Positions 51,632-61,764 are shown, counted from the first letter of the stretch. The stretch: 64,000 nt of DNA from Bacteroidota bacterium (GCA_023386235.1 JAEWKC010000018.1:62001-126000); one strand, 5' to 3'. Numbers and translations are program-made. The notes: generated by a model from the sequence alone, not told the origin.

Positions 51632-52411
51632 TTACTTTTTAGCGAGCTTTTTAAGAGAATATTCGTTGAACATTTCAGATAGTTTCTGTTTGGTATGTAA
51701 AGGAAAATCGCCGCGCATCATCCAGTCATAATACTGAGGTTCTTCTTCAAATACTTTTGTAACGGGTTTTCCTTTGTGCTTACCGAAATTAAAAGCCGGT
51801 ACCCCGTTCTGATAAATGAACCTTCGTGCAATGTCAATAAATTTTTCTTCACCGGTAAACGCTAAAATATCTTCTACAGAATTGCCGATGTTGGCGTATC
51901 TTACCAGCTGCGCATTCAGCACTTCAAAAGTGGCTACGGCATCAGACATCGCGCTGTGCGCGTCTTCCAGCTCTTTATCGCAATAAAATTTATACGCCGC
52001 TGTAAGTGTTCGTTGCTCCATTTTATGAAAAATCTTTTGCACGTCAATCATTTTTCTTCCCTCCATATTGAAATTAATATCTACTCTTAAAAACTCCTCT
52101 ATCAATACGGGGATATCGAATTTATTACTGTTGTACCCGCCTAGGTCGCAATTCTCCAGGAACTGCATTATCTCGTTGGCAACTTGTTTAAATGTGGGCG
52201 CGTCTTTTACCCTTTCGTTGGTAATGCCATGTATGTCGCTGGCTGCTTTAGGTATGGGAATTTCCGGGTTAAGCAACATGCGTTTTTTATGCTGTGTACC
52301 ATCAGGCATTATTTTTAAAATAGCAATCTCTACAACGCGGTCTGTAGCAGTATTGATACCGGTAGTTTCAAGGTCGAAAAAAGCAATGGGGCGTGTAAGC
52401 TGTAAATTCAT
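51632..52411 (-). CDS. DnaQ-type 3'-5' exonuclease
   Basis: A 259-residue DEDDh exonuclease. AFFDLETTGINTATDRVVEIA is split as motif I (DLETTG with Asp and Glu), GGYNSNKFDIPVLIEEFL is motif II, and HSAMSDAVAT is motif III. A C-terminal segment (FNFGKHKGKPVTKVFEEEP, YYDWMMRGDF) matches the ExoX-like C-terminal domain. It removes nucleotides from 3' ends in repair or proofreading; which pathway is not shown. It lies eight bases before the M28 gene. Confidence 0.88.
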   Translation of the reverse strand: MNLQLTRPIAFFDLETTGINTATDRVVEIAILKIMPDGTQHKKRMLLNPEIPIPKAASDIHGITNERVKDAPTFKQVANEIMQFLENCDLGGYNSNKFDIPVLIEEFLRVDINFNMEGRKMIDVQKIFHKMEQRTLTAAYKFYCDKELEDAHSAMSDAVATFEVLNAQLVRYANIGNSVEDILAFTGEEKFIDIARRFIYQNGVPAFNFGKHKGKPVTKVFEEEPQYYDWMMRGDFPLHTKQKLSEMFNEYSLKKLAKK

Positions 52412-52465
52412 TTAGAAAGAATGTTTATGTATTATATTAATTTTTTGAATGCTCATGAAATCCGA

Positions 52466-53827
52466 CTATTTACTCACTACCTGCTTTGCAAGCGCCGCAA
52501 CGTTGGTGCCATCGTAGTTTCCACTGCTCATCAACAACAGATTGGTATTGCTATAATCCTGATTTAAAAGAAAATCTGCCAATGTATTTTTATCGGTAAA
52601 TACTTTTAAGCCCGGCTTATCAAAACCTTTTACCACGGCTGTTTCGGGCAAAGGAGGCATTCTTTTTAACTCCAGCGCGTGCTTAGAATAAAATACCACA
52701 GCCACATCTGCAAGTTTCATAGCCTGATTATACTGCATCATAAAATGCTCGTTAAGACTGCTGTATGTGTGTAGCTCAAGTACCGCAATAAGCCTGCGCG
52801 AAGGAAACTGTTCTTTTACCGCGCTTATTGTAGCTTTTACTTTGCTGGGCGCGTGCGCAAAATCGCTGTACACGTTGGTTTTATCTTTTTTTGCCAGCAA
52901 TTCCAAACGCTTGGCCGCCCCGGCAAATTCTCCGATATTTTTCACAAACTCTTTATCAGTAATGCCTATTTCTTTACAAACAAAATAAGCGGCATGAAGA
53001 TTAAGCAAATTATGTGTGCCAAATACGTGCAACTCCGTTGTATGACCACCGATTTCTATAAATGTGTTGTCGTCTTCTACCCGATATAGAGGCAAACCAT
53101 ACGGCACATAGCGTATATCCGTGCGTCTGTTATTTTCAACCAAGTCTTTTAAAGTCTGATCGGTTTCATTATATATCAGCACCCCGTTTGGCTCTATTTT
53201 ATTAATGAAAATAACGAACTGCTCCAGATAATTTTCGAAAGTAGGAAACACATTGATATGATCCCAGGCCAGGCCCGTAAGTACCGCGATGTGTGGGTAT
53301 AAAAAATGAAATTTAGGTTTCGGCATCAAAGCGCTTGCAGGATATTCATCCGCTTCGCATACTATAACGGGCGCATCGGTAATTTGTACACTCTGCTCAA
53401 AACCCTTTAGCCGCGCGCCTACCAGATAGTCAAAAGAATTTAAACACTTACTAAACACATGCATCAACATGGCGGTTACAGTAGTTTTACCATGACTGCC
53501 GCCAATGGCAATTCTTTTTTTATTCATACTTTCCTGATAAATAAACTCGGGAAAAGAGAATATCTTTAATCCTAATTGCCTTGCTTTTATCAGCTCGGGG
53601 TTGTCGCCTTTTGCATGCATGCCCAACACCACTACATCTAATAAAGAATTAATTTTATCCGAAAACCAGCCAAACTCTTTGGGCAGCAAGTCTTCATTCA
53701 ATAAATTAGTTTTAGCCGGGTCGAAAATTTCATCATCGGAGCCCGTTATATTATAACCTTTTCTTTTTAGCGCGATCGCCAACTGGTGCATTACACTGCC
53801 ACCAATAGAAATAAAATGTATGTTCAT
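52466..53827 (-). CDS. mpl: UDP-N-acetylmuramate:L-alanyl-gamma-D-glutamyl-meso-diaminopimelate ligase
   Basis: A 453-residue Mur ligase of the Mpl type, which reattaches recycled cell-wall tripeptide to UDP-MurNAc. It begins like MurC (IHFISIGGSVMHQLAIALKRKG, ITGSDDEIF), has the ATP loop IGGSHGKTTVTAML, VCEADEYPAS and GLAWDHINVFPTFE, and a C-terminal domain with YSDFAHAPSKVKATI. The SVMHQLA variant and overall length favour Mpl over MurC. The sugar nucleotide and ATP sites are intact. Confidence 0.88.
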   Translation of the reverse strand: MNIHFISIGGSVMHQLAIALKRKGYNITGSDDEIFDPAKTNLLNEDLLPKEFGWFSDKINSLLDVVVLGMHAKGDNPELIKARQLGLKIFSFPEFIYQESMNKKRIAIGGSHGKTTVTAMLMHVFSKCLNSFDYLVGARLKGFEQSVQITDAPVIVCEADEYPASALMPKPKFHFLYPHIAVLTGLAWDHINVFPTFENYLEQFVIFINKIEPNGVLIYNETDQTLKDLVENNRRTDIRYVPYGLPLYRVEDDNTFIEIGGHTTELHVFGTHNLLNLHAAYFVCKEIGITDKEFVKNIGEFAGAAKRLELLAKKDKTNVYSDFAHAPSKVKATISAVKEQFPSRRLIAVLELHTYSSLNEHFMMQYNQAMKLADVAVVFYSKHALELKRMPPLPETAVVKGFDKPGLKVFTDKNTLADFLLNQDYSNTNLLLMSSGNYDGTNVAALAKQVVSK

Positions 53828-54008
53828 TTATGTTTTTATTTATATTCTTTTGTAAGATAAATTCTATTTATTTACAATAAAAAACACTCTCCATATAAAC
53901 TCTGTAAAATTATGTAATTTTGAAGCAATTAGAGAAAATGAATAGTTAATAAACAATGCTCTTCTCTCACTAAAAAAAGAAACAGAACTTCACAAAACTT
54001 TTTTGATC

Positions 54009-54341
54009 ATGATGAATTTAATTGACCTTACAGATATGCAGGAGATAGCAAACATAAAGCAACGATCATTTGAAAAACCGCAAATAATCTTTAAGCACAG
54101 CACTACCTGCGGCATTAGTTCCGTAGCTTTGAACAGATTTAAAAACAGCGACAATATAGCTGAAGGTGACTATTATCTGCTAAACCTGAGAAAACACAGA
54201 GACATCTCTAACGCGGTGGCTACAGAATTTAAAGTAATACACGAATCGCCTCAGATCATTGTAGTAAAAAACGGTGAAGCTATTTACAACGACAGTCATT
54301 TTAGTATTGATATGCAGGATATAGTGAAAGCGCTGCAATAG
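54009..54341 (+). CDS. ytxJ: YtxJ-like bacillithiol-system redox protein
   Basis: A 110-residue thioredoxin-fold protein with a single active-site cysteine, Cys34 in FKHSTTCGISSVA, and VIHESPQIIVVKNGEAI carrying the cis-proline. It matches the YtxJ group, monothiol bacilliredoxin-like proteins linked to bacillithiol. This suggests the host makes that low-molecular-weight thiol, although no biosynthesis gene is in the window. ATG 54009 and 54012 are both possible starts. Its stop abuts that of the convergent ugd gene. Confidence 0.82.
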   Translation: MMNLIDLTDMQEIANIKQRSFEKPQIIFKHSTTCGISSVALNRFKNSDNIAEGDYYLLNLRKHRDISNAVATEFKVIHESPQIIVVKNGEAIYNDSHFSIDMQDIVKALQ

Positions 54342-55655
54342 CTAAACGCCTATCCCAAAATAGTCAAAGCCTGCTTTCTGCAACTGCACATCGTCGTAAA
54401 TATTTCTTCCGTCGAAGATGGCTTTTCCTTTCATAAGCGATTGAATACGTTGCCAGTCTGGCAGCCTGAATTCATTCCATTCGGTAATCAGTGCAATGGC
54501 ATCGGCGTCTTCCACAGTTTTATAAACATCATTGCTCCATTCTACGCTGTCGCCCAATTGCTTTTTGGCTTCGTTCATAGCTACGGGATCAAACACCTTT
54601 ACTTTAGCTCCGGCGTTCAGCAGCGACTCTATCAAAACAAATGCGGGTGCAAAGCGCACGTCGTCTGTATTGGGCTTAAAGGACAGCCCCCAAACAGCGA
54701 ATGTTTTGCCCGTAAGCGCGCCATCAAAATATTTGTCTATTTTTTTAAAGATCACATTCTTCTGCTCATCGTTTATGTCTTCCACAGCTTCCAGTATTCT
54801 TAACTGATGACCATAATCTTTCCCGATTTTTATCAGCGCCTGTACATCTTTAGGAAAGCAGGAACCACCATAACCAATACCGGCATATAAAAATTTCTTT
54901 CCTATTCTGGGATCGGAACCAATGCCCGCGCGAACGTGATTTACATTGGCGCCAACCAGTTCGCAGAGATTGGCTATATCGTTCATGAAACTTATGCGCG
55001 TAGCCAGCATAGCATTCGCGGCGTATTTTGTCATTTCTGCCGAAGGAATATCCATATAAATAATCCTGTAGCCGTTTAGCAGGAAAGGTTTATACAAAGT
55101 GTCCATTATTTCCCGTGCTTTATCTGCATCAATGCCAATCACAATCCTGTCGGGGCTCATAAAATCTTTTACGGCTGCTCCTTCTTTTAAGAATTCAGGA
55201 TTAGAAGCCATATCAAATTTTAAGTCTGCGCTTCTTTTGTCCAATTGCTCCTGAACGGTTTTTCTTACCAGTTCGGCAGAACCTACCGGCACGGTACTCT
55301 TGGTAACGATTACTGAATATTGCTGTAAATGCTGTCCTATTTCTTCGGCTACCTTTAATACATATTTCATATCGGCGCTTCCATCTTCATTAGGAGGGGT
55401 GCCCACCGCAATAAATACTGCCTCGGCATTTGCCAGATTATCTTTTAATGAGGTATCAAAAGAAAGACGATTTTTTTTATAGTTCTTAATAACTATTTCC
55501 TCTAAGCCGGGTTCATAAATTGGCAGTATACCATTTTTCAGTCCTTCTATTTTTTCTTTGTCTACATCTATACAGCATACATCTACACCTACATCTGCCA
55601 AACAGGCGCCGGTAACCAATCCTACGTATCCGGTGCCAACTATTACAACTTTCAT
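54342..55655 (-). CDS. ugd: UDP-glucose 6-dehydrogenase
   Basis: A 437-residue NAD-dependent dehydrogenase that oxidises UDP-glucose twice to UDP-glucuronate for surface polysaccharides. VVIVGTGYVGLVTGACLAD is the NAD loop, IAVGTPPNEDGSADM and TKSTVPVGS follow, the catalytic cysteine is in YGGSCFPKDV, and LSFKPNTDDVRFAP is in the UDP-binding domain. Length and motifs match the family. It stands alone between convergent ytxJ and the DUF2723 gene. Confidence 0.94.
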   Translation of the reverse strand: MKVVIVGTGYVGLVTGACLADVGVDVCCIDVDKEKIEGLKNGILPIYEPGLEEIVIKNYKKNRLSFDTSLKDNLANAEAVFIAVGTPPNEDGSADMKYVLKVAEEIGQHLQQYSVIVTKSTVPVGSAELVRKTVQEQLDKRSADLKFDMASNPEFLKEGAAVKDFMSPDRIVIGIDADKAREIMDTLYKPFLLNGYRIIYMDIPSAEMTKYAANAMLATRISFMNDIANLCELVGANVNHVRAGIGSDPRIGKKFLYAGIGYGGSCFPKDVQALIKIGKDYGHQLRILEAVEDINDEQKNVIFKKIDKYFDGALTGKTFAVWGLSFKPNTDDVRFAPAFVLIESLLNAGAKVKVFDPVAMNEAKKQLGDSVEWSNDVYKTVEDADAIALITEWNEFRLPDWQRIQSLMKGKAIFDGRNIYDDVQLQKAGFDYFGIGV

Positions 55656-55752
55656 CTGTCTTTTTTTTATTTTTAAAAGAGCAAATTTAAAGATTTTTAA
55701 TGATGTGATAAGGTTTTTAGCTTTTTAGCACACCTGAGTATATTATTGTGAA

Positions 55753-55784
55753 AAAAAGAGCGCATCAAACGACGCGCTCTTTTT
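55753..55784 (-). terminator. Terminator of the DUF2723 gene
   Basis: AAAAAGAGCGC (55753-55763) pairs with GCGCTCTTTTT (55774-55784), an 11-bp stem with a ten-base loop, A and T tracts on both sides. It is 27 bases past the stop of the DUF2723 gene and also upstream of ugd. Confidence 0.82.
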
Positions 55785-55810
55785 ATTTATGCTGTATTAT
55801 CGGCTTATCA

Positions 55811-58800
55811 TTACCTGACAGAATCTCCTGCGCTATCTAAACGATTAGTATTTTCCGTGCTCATGGTCATAGGTTGATTGAGCATTTGCTCCATCTGCGC
55901 AATGCCATCTAAAAGCTGTTGAGAAACCGCCGCGTCGTTTGATACATAAGGACCTACTTTATCTGTACCTAATTTGTTTACATAATTGATTTGCTGGGTA
56001 AAGTCTTTCTTTAGTGATGCCGCTATTTTATTGAACAGCTGCTTGTCTTCGGCCAGCAGAGCCGCCTGCAGCATATTAAAAGAGGCCCGGTTGTGCATAT
56101 TATTAGTGCTTACCATACCGTATGGAACGTTTTCCTGCAGCATGCTTCTGTCTGTTTTCTGCAATACATTCCTGGCTTCTTCTTTCTTGCCTTCATTGGC
56201 CAGTTCCAGTGCCAGTTGCGCCGCCGCAGATCTTATAGAAATAAGATGTCTCCTGTTCTCTTCATCGAAATATACGCCCGGAAGATCCGCATTGCCGAAT
56301 TTAAATTTATTCATTACTATCGGATAACCTTTTTCGGCATTTATCTGTTCTCCAAACTCAACATTTTTAGGTTCCACAGGAGCCAGCCTGTATGCCATAC
56401 CTTCTTTTCTTAAATATTTTTCAAACCCTAAACCTATCTGGAATGTACTGGCATTGGTAAAATATATAGGTCGCTTCCATTGGTTGGCAGCAATGATATT
56501 TAGCTGGGCCCAATCGTTTTTAGCCAGATAATTTTTAGGTATATCAAACTGCAGCTGGCTAAGCACAGTATCGCCCGCATTAACGGTGCCATTGGCTCTT
56601 ACCGCCGCTTCGTCTACCGGTACAAATACTTTTTTTACCGGGAAAGTATTGAAAGCCGAACCATCCTGCGCGGTAACCATTGTAGCCGGGTTATCTACGC
56701 CTACATAATCCTTCATCATTTCATACAAATTATAGTATCTATCTTCCGGGAATGCCGGGTTCGGGCTGTAATACACTACATTTCGTTTGTCTCCTTCCAT
56801 TTGCGACCTGGAGAATATGACGTCTATGGGCGCGCTTTCATTTACTTTGCTACGCAACCCGTTGATGTACCAGTCAATACCCAGCAGGCTGGTATTTACT
56901 ACCCTTATGTCGGGTCTTACGCCCAATACTTCCTGAGCATACCACAGCGGATAGGTATCGTTATCGCCGAAAGAGAATATGATGGCATTAGGCGCGCAGC
57001 TCTCAAGATAGTTCACTGCCAGGTCGGGCGCCAGCGTTTTTTTGCTCCTGTCATGGTCGTCCCAACCCTGCTGCGCCATCAACACCGGCACTGCCAATAA
57101 ACAAACCACAAAGGAAAGCGAGGTCGCTACATTTTTATTGTTGATTTTTTGAAACCATTCCCGCACTTTCAGCAGTCCCAGGCCAATCCATATGGCAAAG
57201 GCATACGTTGCTCCGGCAAAAGCGTAATCACGTTCGCGGGGCTCATTGCCCGCTTGGTTGAGGTAAATAATAATGGCAAAACCTGTCATAAAAAACAACA
57301 TGAAAGTGATCAGCGCATCTTCTTTTTTTGTTTTGAAATGAAAGAACATGCCTATCAAACCCAATATCAAAGGCAGTAAAAAGAAGGTATTTCGCGCTTT
57401 ATTGTTCTTTAAGCTGTCGGGCATAGCGCTTTGATCGCCATACATCATATTATCAATAAAAGAGATGCCGGTGATCCAGTTTCCGCCGCGTACATCGCCG
57501 CCGCCATTGCCCTGCAAATCATTTTGCCTGCCACTATAGTTCCATAAGAAATATCGTAGGAACATATAATAATTCTGATAGCCTATATAAAATTTAATGT
57601 TATCAATAAAGTTAGGTTCTCTTTCCCAATGCGTCTGGCCGGTTTGCGGATCCTGAAACTTACCTATTCCCAGAAACGCGGCGTAATAATCGGCCTGGCC
57701 TCTGTCGCTGCCATTGTTCCATACGCGCGGGAAAGCCATTTTTTCGTCTTTACTGTACATTCCTTTGCTCTTGTTGCCTGTAACAATGTACTCCCGCTTG
57801 GCATTAGGATCAATATCCGTGCTTTTGGCATAGCTTTTACCTACATCTACATACGTGGGCGCTCCCGAGGTAAATTTTTGCCCGTACAGCAGAGGAAAAT
57901 CGCCGTACTGCTCACGACCCAGGTAACCTACAAGGCTCATCGGATTGTCCACGTTGAACATATCAATGGAAGGATTGGCATTGCTTCTAATAAGCGTGGT
58001 AACGTAAGTGCTGTAGCCTATCAATACAAAAGTGATGCTCCATAAAGAAAGGCTTAAGTACTTGTAGCCTTTTCTGCCGGCATATCTTATACCGAAATAC
58101 AGCACCACCGCTACCAATAGAAAAAAGAAAGCAAAGCCGCTGAAGAAAGGCATTCCCAACCCGTTTACAAAAAGCCTGTCCATAGCTCCGGCCGCCTTGA
58201 TGGAATATTGAATCAATCCTACCTGTGCAACGCCGAGAATAGCCGCGCTTAACACCAGAAATATGTAGGCGCCACCCCAGAGTGCTTTATTGTCTTTACT
58301 CCATTTTTCTACCAGGAATAGTATACCAATAGCCGCCGCTACCAGAAAGAGTATTAACCCGGCCGGCGTGGCATCTGTACCAACGGCTTCAGAGCCTATG
58401 TATTCCGATGCCGGCGCGCCAATAAGAGCGGCTATGAAACCCACTACGCCTGCGGCTACCATTAACCTGAGGAACCATTTTTTGATTAACTTATAATCAA
58501 ACTCTTCTCTTCTTCTGAAATAAATTACCAGTATAATGGCCGGAATGGTCAATAAGTTCAATAAGTGAACGCCTATAGCCAGGCCTATCAGGAAGAAGAT
58601 AAAAACAATCCATTTATCGGCGCCTGGTTTATCTGCCATATGTTCCCAGCGTAGGATAGCCCAAAAAGTGATGGCTGTAAAGAAAGAAGAAAGCGCGTAT
58701 ACTTCGCCTTCTACGGCGCTGTACCAGAATGAATCGGAGAAAGTAAACGCCAGCGCGCCAATAGCGCCCGCGGCCATAATAGTCCAGATCTGGTTGCTGT

Positions 58801-59143
58801 TCATTTCTTCAAAAGGCTTATTGCCATTGATAATTCTGCGGGCAAAGTGTGTAATGGTCCAGAAAAGGAACAGCACGGTAAAGGCGCTGGCCAACGCATT
58901 CATTATATTTACGGCTTTAGCGGCATTCATAGGATCATCGCCAAAGAGTATAATAAAAAATCGGCCCAACAATACAAACAACGGTGCTCCCGGCGGATGC
59001 GGTATCTGCAACTTGTAGGCGGTACTTACAAACTCGCCACAATCCCAAAAGCTACCACCGGCTTCTGAAGTAGCTACGTAAGTAATGCAGGCAATAAAGA
59101 ATATTGCCCACCCGGCAATATTATTGATTTTCTTAAAACTCAT
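55811..59143 (-). CDS. DUF2723 (GT117) membrane protein, probable protein O-glycosyltransferase
   Basis: A 1110-residue polytopic membrane protein. The DUF2723 signature is at the start: TYVATSEAGGSFWDCGEF and LQIPHPPGAPLFVLLGRFF, with the conserved acidic residue in the first loop, as in PMT-type C-type glycosyltransferases. About twelve or more helices fill residues 10-700. The C-terminal about 400 residues are soluble and include SFGDNDTYPLWYAQEV and PIYFTNAST, then helical repeats. In Bacteroidota these proteins are linked to O-mannosylation-like modification of exported proteins. The gene stands alone with its own terminator. Confidence 0.87.
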   Translation of the reverse strand: MSFKKINNIAGWAIFFIACITYVATSEAGGSFWDCGEFVSTAYKLQIPHPPGAPLFVLLGRFFIILFGDDPMNAAKAVNIMNALASAFTVLFLFWTITHFARRIINGNKPFEEMNSNQIWTIMAAGAIGALAFTFSDSFWYSAVEGEVYALSSFFTAITFWAILRWEHMADKPGADKWIVFIFFLIGLAIGVHLLNLLTIPAIILVIYFRRREEFDYKLIKKWFLRLMVAAGVVGFIAALIGAPASEYIGSEAVGTDATPAGLILFLVAAAIGILFLVEKWSKDNKALWGGAYIFLVLSAAILGVAQVGLIQYSIKAAGAMDRLFVNGLGMPFFSGFAFFFLLVAVVLYFGIRYAGRKGYKYLSLSLWSITFVLIGYSTYVTTLIRSNANPSIDMFNVDNPMSLVGYLGREQYGDFPLLYGQKFTSGAPTYVDVGKSYAKSTDIDPNAKREYIVTGNKSKGMYSKDEKMAFPRVWNNGSDRGQADYYAAFLGIGKFQDPQTGQTHWEREPNFIDNIKFYIGYQNYYMFLRYFLWNYSGRQNDLQGNGGGDVRGGNWITGISFIDNMMYGDQSAMPDSLKNNKARNTFFLLPLILGLIGMFFHFKTKKEDALITFMLFFMTGFAIIIYLNQAGNEPRERDYAFAGATYAFAIWIGLGLLKVREWFQKINNKNVATSLSFVVCLLAVPVLMAQQGWDDHDRSKKTLAPDLAVNYLESCAPNAIIFSFGDNDTYPLWYAQEVLGVRPDIRVVNTSLLGIDWYINGLRSKVNESAPIDVIFSRSQMEGDKRNVVYYSPNPAFPEDRYYNLYEMMKDYVGVDNPATMVTAQDGSAFNTFPVKKVFVPVDEAAVRANGTVNAGDTVLSQLQFDIPKNYLAKNDWAQLNIIAANQWKRPIYFTNASTFQIGLGFEKYLRKEGMAYRLAPVEPKNVEFGEQINAEKGYPIVMNKFKFGNADLPGVYFDEENRRHLISIRSAAAQLALELANEGKKEEARNVLQKTDRSMLQENVPYGMVSTNNMHNRASFNMLQAALLAEDKQLFNKIAASLKKDFTQQINYVNKLGTDKVGPYVSNDAAVSQQLLDGIAQMEQMLNQPMTMSTENTNRLDSAGDSVR

Positions 59144-59433
59144 CTGGTTATAATTTTTCTACAATAAATTTAATATAAATAAGGCTTTCTACAACTAAAT
59201 TATGCGCAAACCTAATTAAAAAGCCTTAAATGGAAAAACATATTTTTAGTTAATATACTATTAATATACTATATCTCTTTTCAATTGAATGCATAAGAAG
59301 ATCATAGAATGATTTGAATATATAGTGCCGGCAAAGATGCCTGTAACAAATGTTTGCTACAAAAGTATAATCCTACTCTTCGAGACGTCCTGTGGAAGAT
59401 ATTCAAGAGTGGGAAGCGATAATAAGAAATAAC

Positions 59434-59526
59434 TCATTCGTTATCTATATCTTCCGGATTATCAATAATGTTTCTACCATACATCACTAATGTCTGTTTG
59501 GCAGCGTAAGGCACGCCAAAACCTGA
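59434..59526 (-). pseudogene. Possible C-terminal remnant of an unidentified gene
   Basis: A 30-codon open stretch ends in TGA at 59434 and reads GFGVPYAAKQTLVMYGRNI then IDNPEDIDNE. It looks protein-like rather than random, but has no start and a TAA directly before it. I do not recognise the family. It lies in a 510-base gap between DUF2723 and pgi that otherwise holds only AT-rich DNA. Confidence 0.25.
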
Positions 59527-59615
59527 TTAAATGAACTACATTTGTTATGCCCACAAAAGCATTGGTTTCAAACTTATTAAATTAATTTTTATGTTTTTTC
59601 TTAATTGTTAAAGCC

Positions 59616-59623
59616 TATCTTTG
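59616..59623 (+). promoter_or_regulatory. -7 box before pgi
   Basis: TATCTTTG matches TAnnTTTG and lies 30 bases before the pgi ATG. No clear TTTG is found 19 bases upstream. It overlaps the TTG at 59621, so that codon is not the pgi start. Confidence 0.45.
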
Positions 59624-59653
59624 ACATCCGAAAAAACAAAGATTACTATAACA

Positions 59654-61309
59654 ATGTTACCTAAAATCAATCCTACTTCTACCCAAGCATGGCTACTGCT
59701 GAAAAAGCATCTTTCAGACCAAATGAGCAACACTAAAATCAGTGATATGTTTAAACAGGATGAAAGCAGATTTGATAAATTCTCTATTCAGCTGGGCGAT
59801 ATACTTTTTGACTATTCTAAAAACCTGGTGAATGAAAAAACCATGCACCTGCTGTATTCGCTTGCGGAAGACTGTCACTTATCTGCCGCCATTGCATCAA
59901 TGTTTAACGGAGAAGTGATCAACGAAACCGAAGGTCGTGCTGTATTGCATACCGCACTGAGAAATTTTTCGGGCAAGCCGGTAATGGTTGAAGAGAAAGA
60001 TGTGATGCCGGAAGTGTTTGGGGTATTGGAGCAAATGAAAAACTTTGTGGCCAAAGTACATTCGGGCGAATGGAAAGGATGTTCAGGAAAAACAATTAAA
60101 TATATAGTAAACATTGGAATAGGCGGCAGCGACCTGGGCCCGGTAATGGTTACGGAAGCACTGAAGCCTTACTGGATTGAAGGTATTGAAACCTACTTTG
60201 TAAGTAACGTAGACGGTACGCATATAGCCGAAACCCTGAAAAAAATAACGCCCGACGAAACCCTGTTCCTGATAGCTTCCAAAACATTTACCACGCAGGA
60301 AACCATGACCAACGCTCACACGGCAAGAGATTGGTTTTTGAATGCAGCACAGGATGAAGCGCATGTAGCCAAACATTTTGTGGCACTAAGCACCAACGAA
60401 AAAGAAGTGGCTAAGTTTGGTATAGATACGGCTAACATGTTTGAATTCTGGGATTGGGTTGGTGGCAGATATTCTTTGTGGAGTGCCATAGGCTTATCTA
60501 TAGCGCTAACTATAGGCTACGACAATTTTGAAGCTTTGCTAAAAGGCGCATACAAAGTAGATGAACATTTTAAAACAGAGAAATTCGATAAAAACGTTCC
60601 GGTTATCATGGCCTTGCTGGGCATCTGGTATGTAGATTTTCTGAAGGCTCAAACCGAAGCCATACTACCTTACGATCAATACCTGCACCGCTTTGCAGCA
60701 TATTTTCAACAAGGAAATATGGAAAGCAATGGCAAAAGCGTAGACAGAAAAGGCGATGAGGTTTCTTATAAAACCGGACCTGTTATCTGGGGCGAACCGG
60801 GTACCAACGGGCAGCATGCTTTTTATCAGCTAATACATCAGGGTACACTTTTAATTCCGGCTGATTTTATAGCACCGGCCATCAGCCACAATCCTATTGG
60901 CGACCATCATGTAAAACTGCTGAGCAACTTTTTTGCACAAACAGAAGCTTTGATGAACGGTAAAAATGAAGCGATTGTAAAAGAAGAACTGCAAAAAGCA
61001 GGCAAGTCAGACGAAGAAGTGAAAAAGCTGACTCCTTTTAAAGTATTTAAAGGCAACAGACCCACCAATTCTTTTTTGATTAAACAAATTACACCGGAAA
61101 CCTTGGGCAGCATGATTGCTTTGTACGAACACAAGATTTTTGTACAGGGTATTATCTGGAATATTTTCAGCTTCGACCAGTGGGGTGTGGAATTGGGCAA
61201 GCAACTCGCCGGAAATATACTGCCGGAATTGCAGGACGACGCAAAAGTAACTTCACACGACTCTTCTACCAATGGCTTGATTAACGCGTTTAAAGAAATG
61301 AGAAATTAA
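59654..61309 (+). CDS. pgi: Glucose-6-phosphate isomerase
   Basis: A 551-residue glycolytic enzyme interconverting glucose-6-phosphate and fructose-6-phosphate. NIGIGGSDLGPVM and SKTFTTQETMTNA bind the phosphate, WDWVGGRYSLWSAIGLSI is the first family signature, and GEPGTNGQHAFYQLIHQG with the late QWGVELGK segment (catalytic Lys) the second. The start at 59654 (MLPKINPTSTQAW) is chosen because the open frame before it overlaps the -7 box. Confidence 0.96.
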   Translation: MLPKINPTSTQAWLLLKKHLSDQMSNTKISDMFKQDESRFDKFSIQLGDILFDYSKNLVNEKTMHLLYSLAEDCHLSAAIASMFNGEVINETEGRAVLHTALRNFSGKPVMVEEKDVMPEVFGVLEQMKNFVAKVHSGEWKGCSGKTIKYIVNIGIGGSDLGPVMVTEALKPYWIEGIETYFVSNVDGTHIAETLKKITPDETLFLIASKTFTTQETMTNAHTARDWFLNAAQDEAHVAKHFVALSTNEKEVAKFGIDTANMFEFWDWVGGRYSLWSAIGLSIALTIGYDNFEALLKGAYKVDEHFKTEKFDKNVPVIMALLGIWYVDFLKAQTEAILPYDQYLHRFAAYFQQGNMESNGKSVDRKGDEVSYKTGPVIWGEPGTNGQHAFYQLIHQGTLLIPADFIAPAISHNPIGDHHVKLLSNFFAQTEALMNGKNEAIVKEELQKAGKSDEEVKKLTPFKVFKGNRPTNSFLIKQITPETLGSMIALYEHKIFVQGIIWNIFSFDQWGVELGKQLAGNILPELQDDAKVTSHDSSTNGLINAFKEMRN

Positions 61310-61430
61310 TTGACTGGTAAAAAAATTTGTAGGCTGCTCTGAAAATTTTTGAAATAACGCAGAAATAAGCAGCAGCAAGGTTTTCAGTTGTTTTTATAGA
61401 CATTTTCATTGAATCTACAACTATATCGGA

Positions 61431-61739
61431 ATGAAAAAATCAATACTTTTATCAATTGCAGTTTTCAGTTTCTTTTTTGCATCTGCACAATTAAAGTCCG
61501 ATTTATTTCTTAAGGAAAAAAAATCTGCAATAGATTCTATCATTAGCAGGCCACAATCGTATTACGATGAATTGTATCCCCACGACAACAGAATAGGCAG
61601 AATCAATGAGAAAGGTAAGATGCCGGTAATTTCATCAGGCTATATGCCTGCTGTACCCATGCCCAATGCCTATAAAAAAGAAAATGATTTTTCTGTTCCG
61701 ATACCTAATGCCGTCAACAGCACTAAACGTAAACCATAA
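61431..61739 (+). CDS. Small secreted protein of unknown function
   Basis: A 102-residue protein with a clear signal peptide (MKKSILLSIAVFSFFFASAQ). The mature part is short, charged and proline-rich (VISSGYMPAVPMPNAYKKE), with the pattern VPMPNAYK/VPIPNAVN near its end. No cysteines and no lipobox. I do not recognise a family. It lies between pgi and the VOC gene, transcribed in the same direction. Confidence 0.62.
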   Translation: MKKSILLSIAVFSFFFASAQLKSDLFLKEKKSAIDSIISRPQSYYDELYPHDNRIGRINEKGKMPVISSGYMPAVPMPNAYKKENDFSVPIPNAVNSTKRKP

Positions 61740-61764
61740 AACGTACAACTTTTATTTTTGCATT

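Noticed and set aside
57629..58045. 138-codon ORF antisense to the DUF2723 gene
   Set aside because: Lies fully inside a conserved coding region and resembles no protein family.
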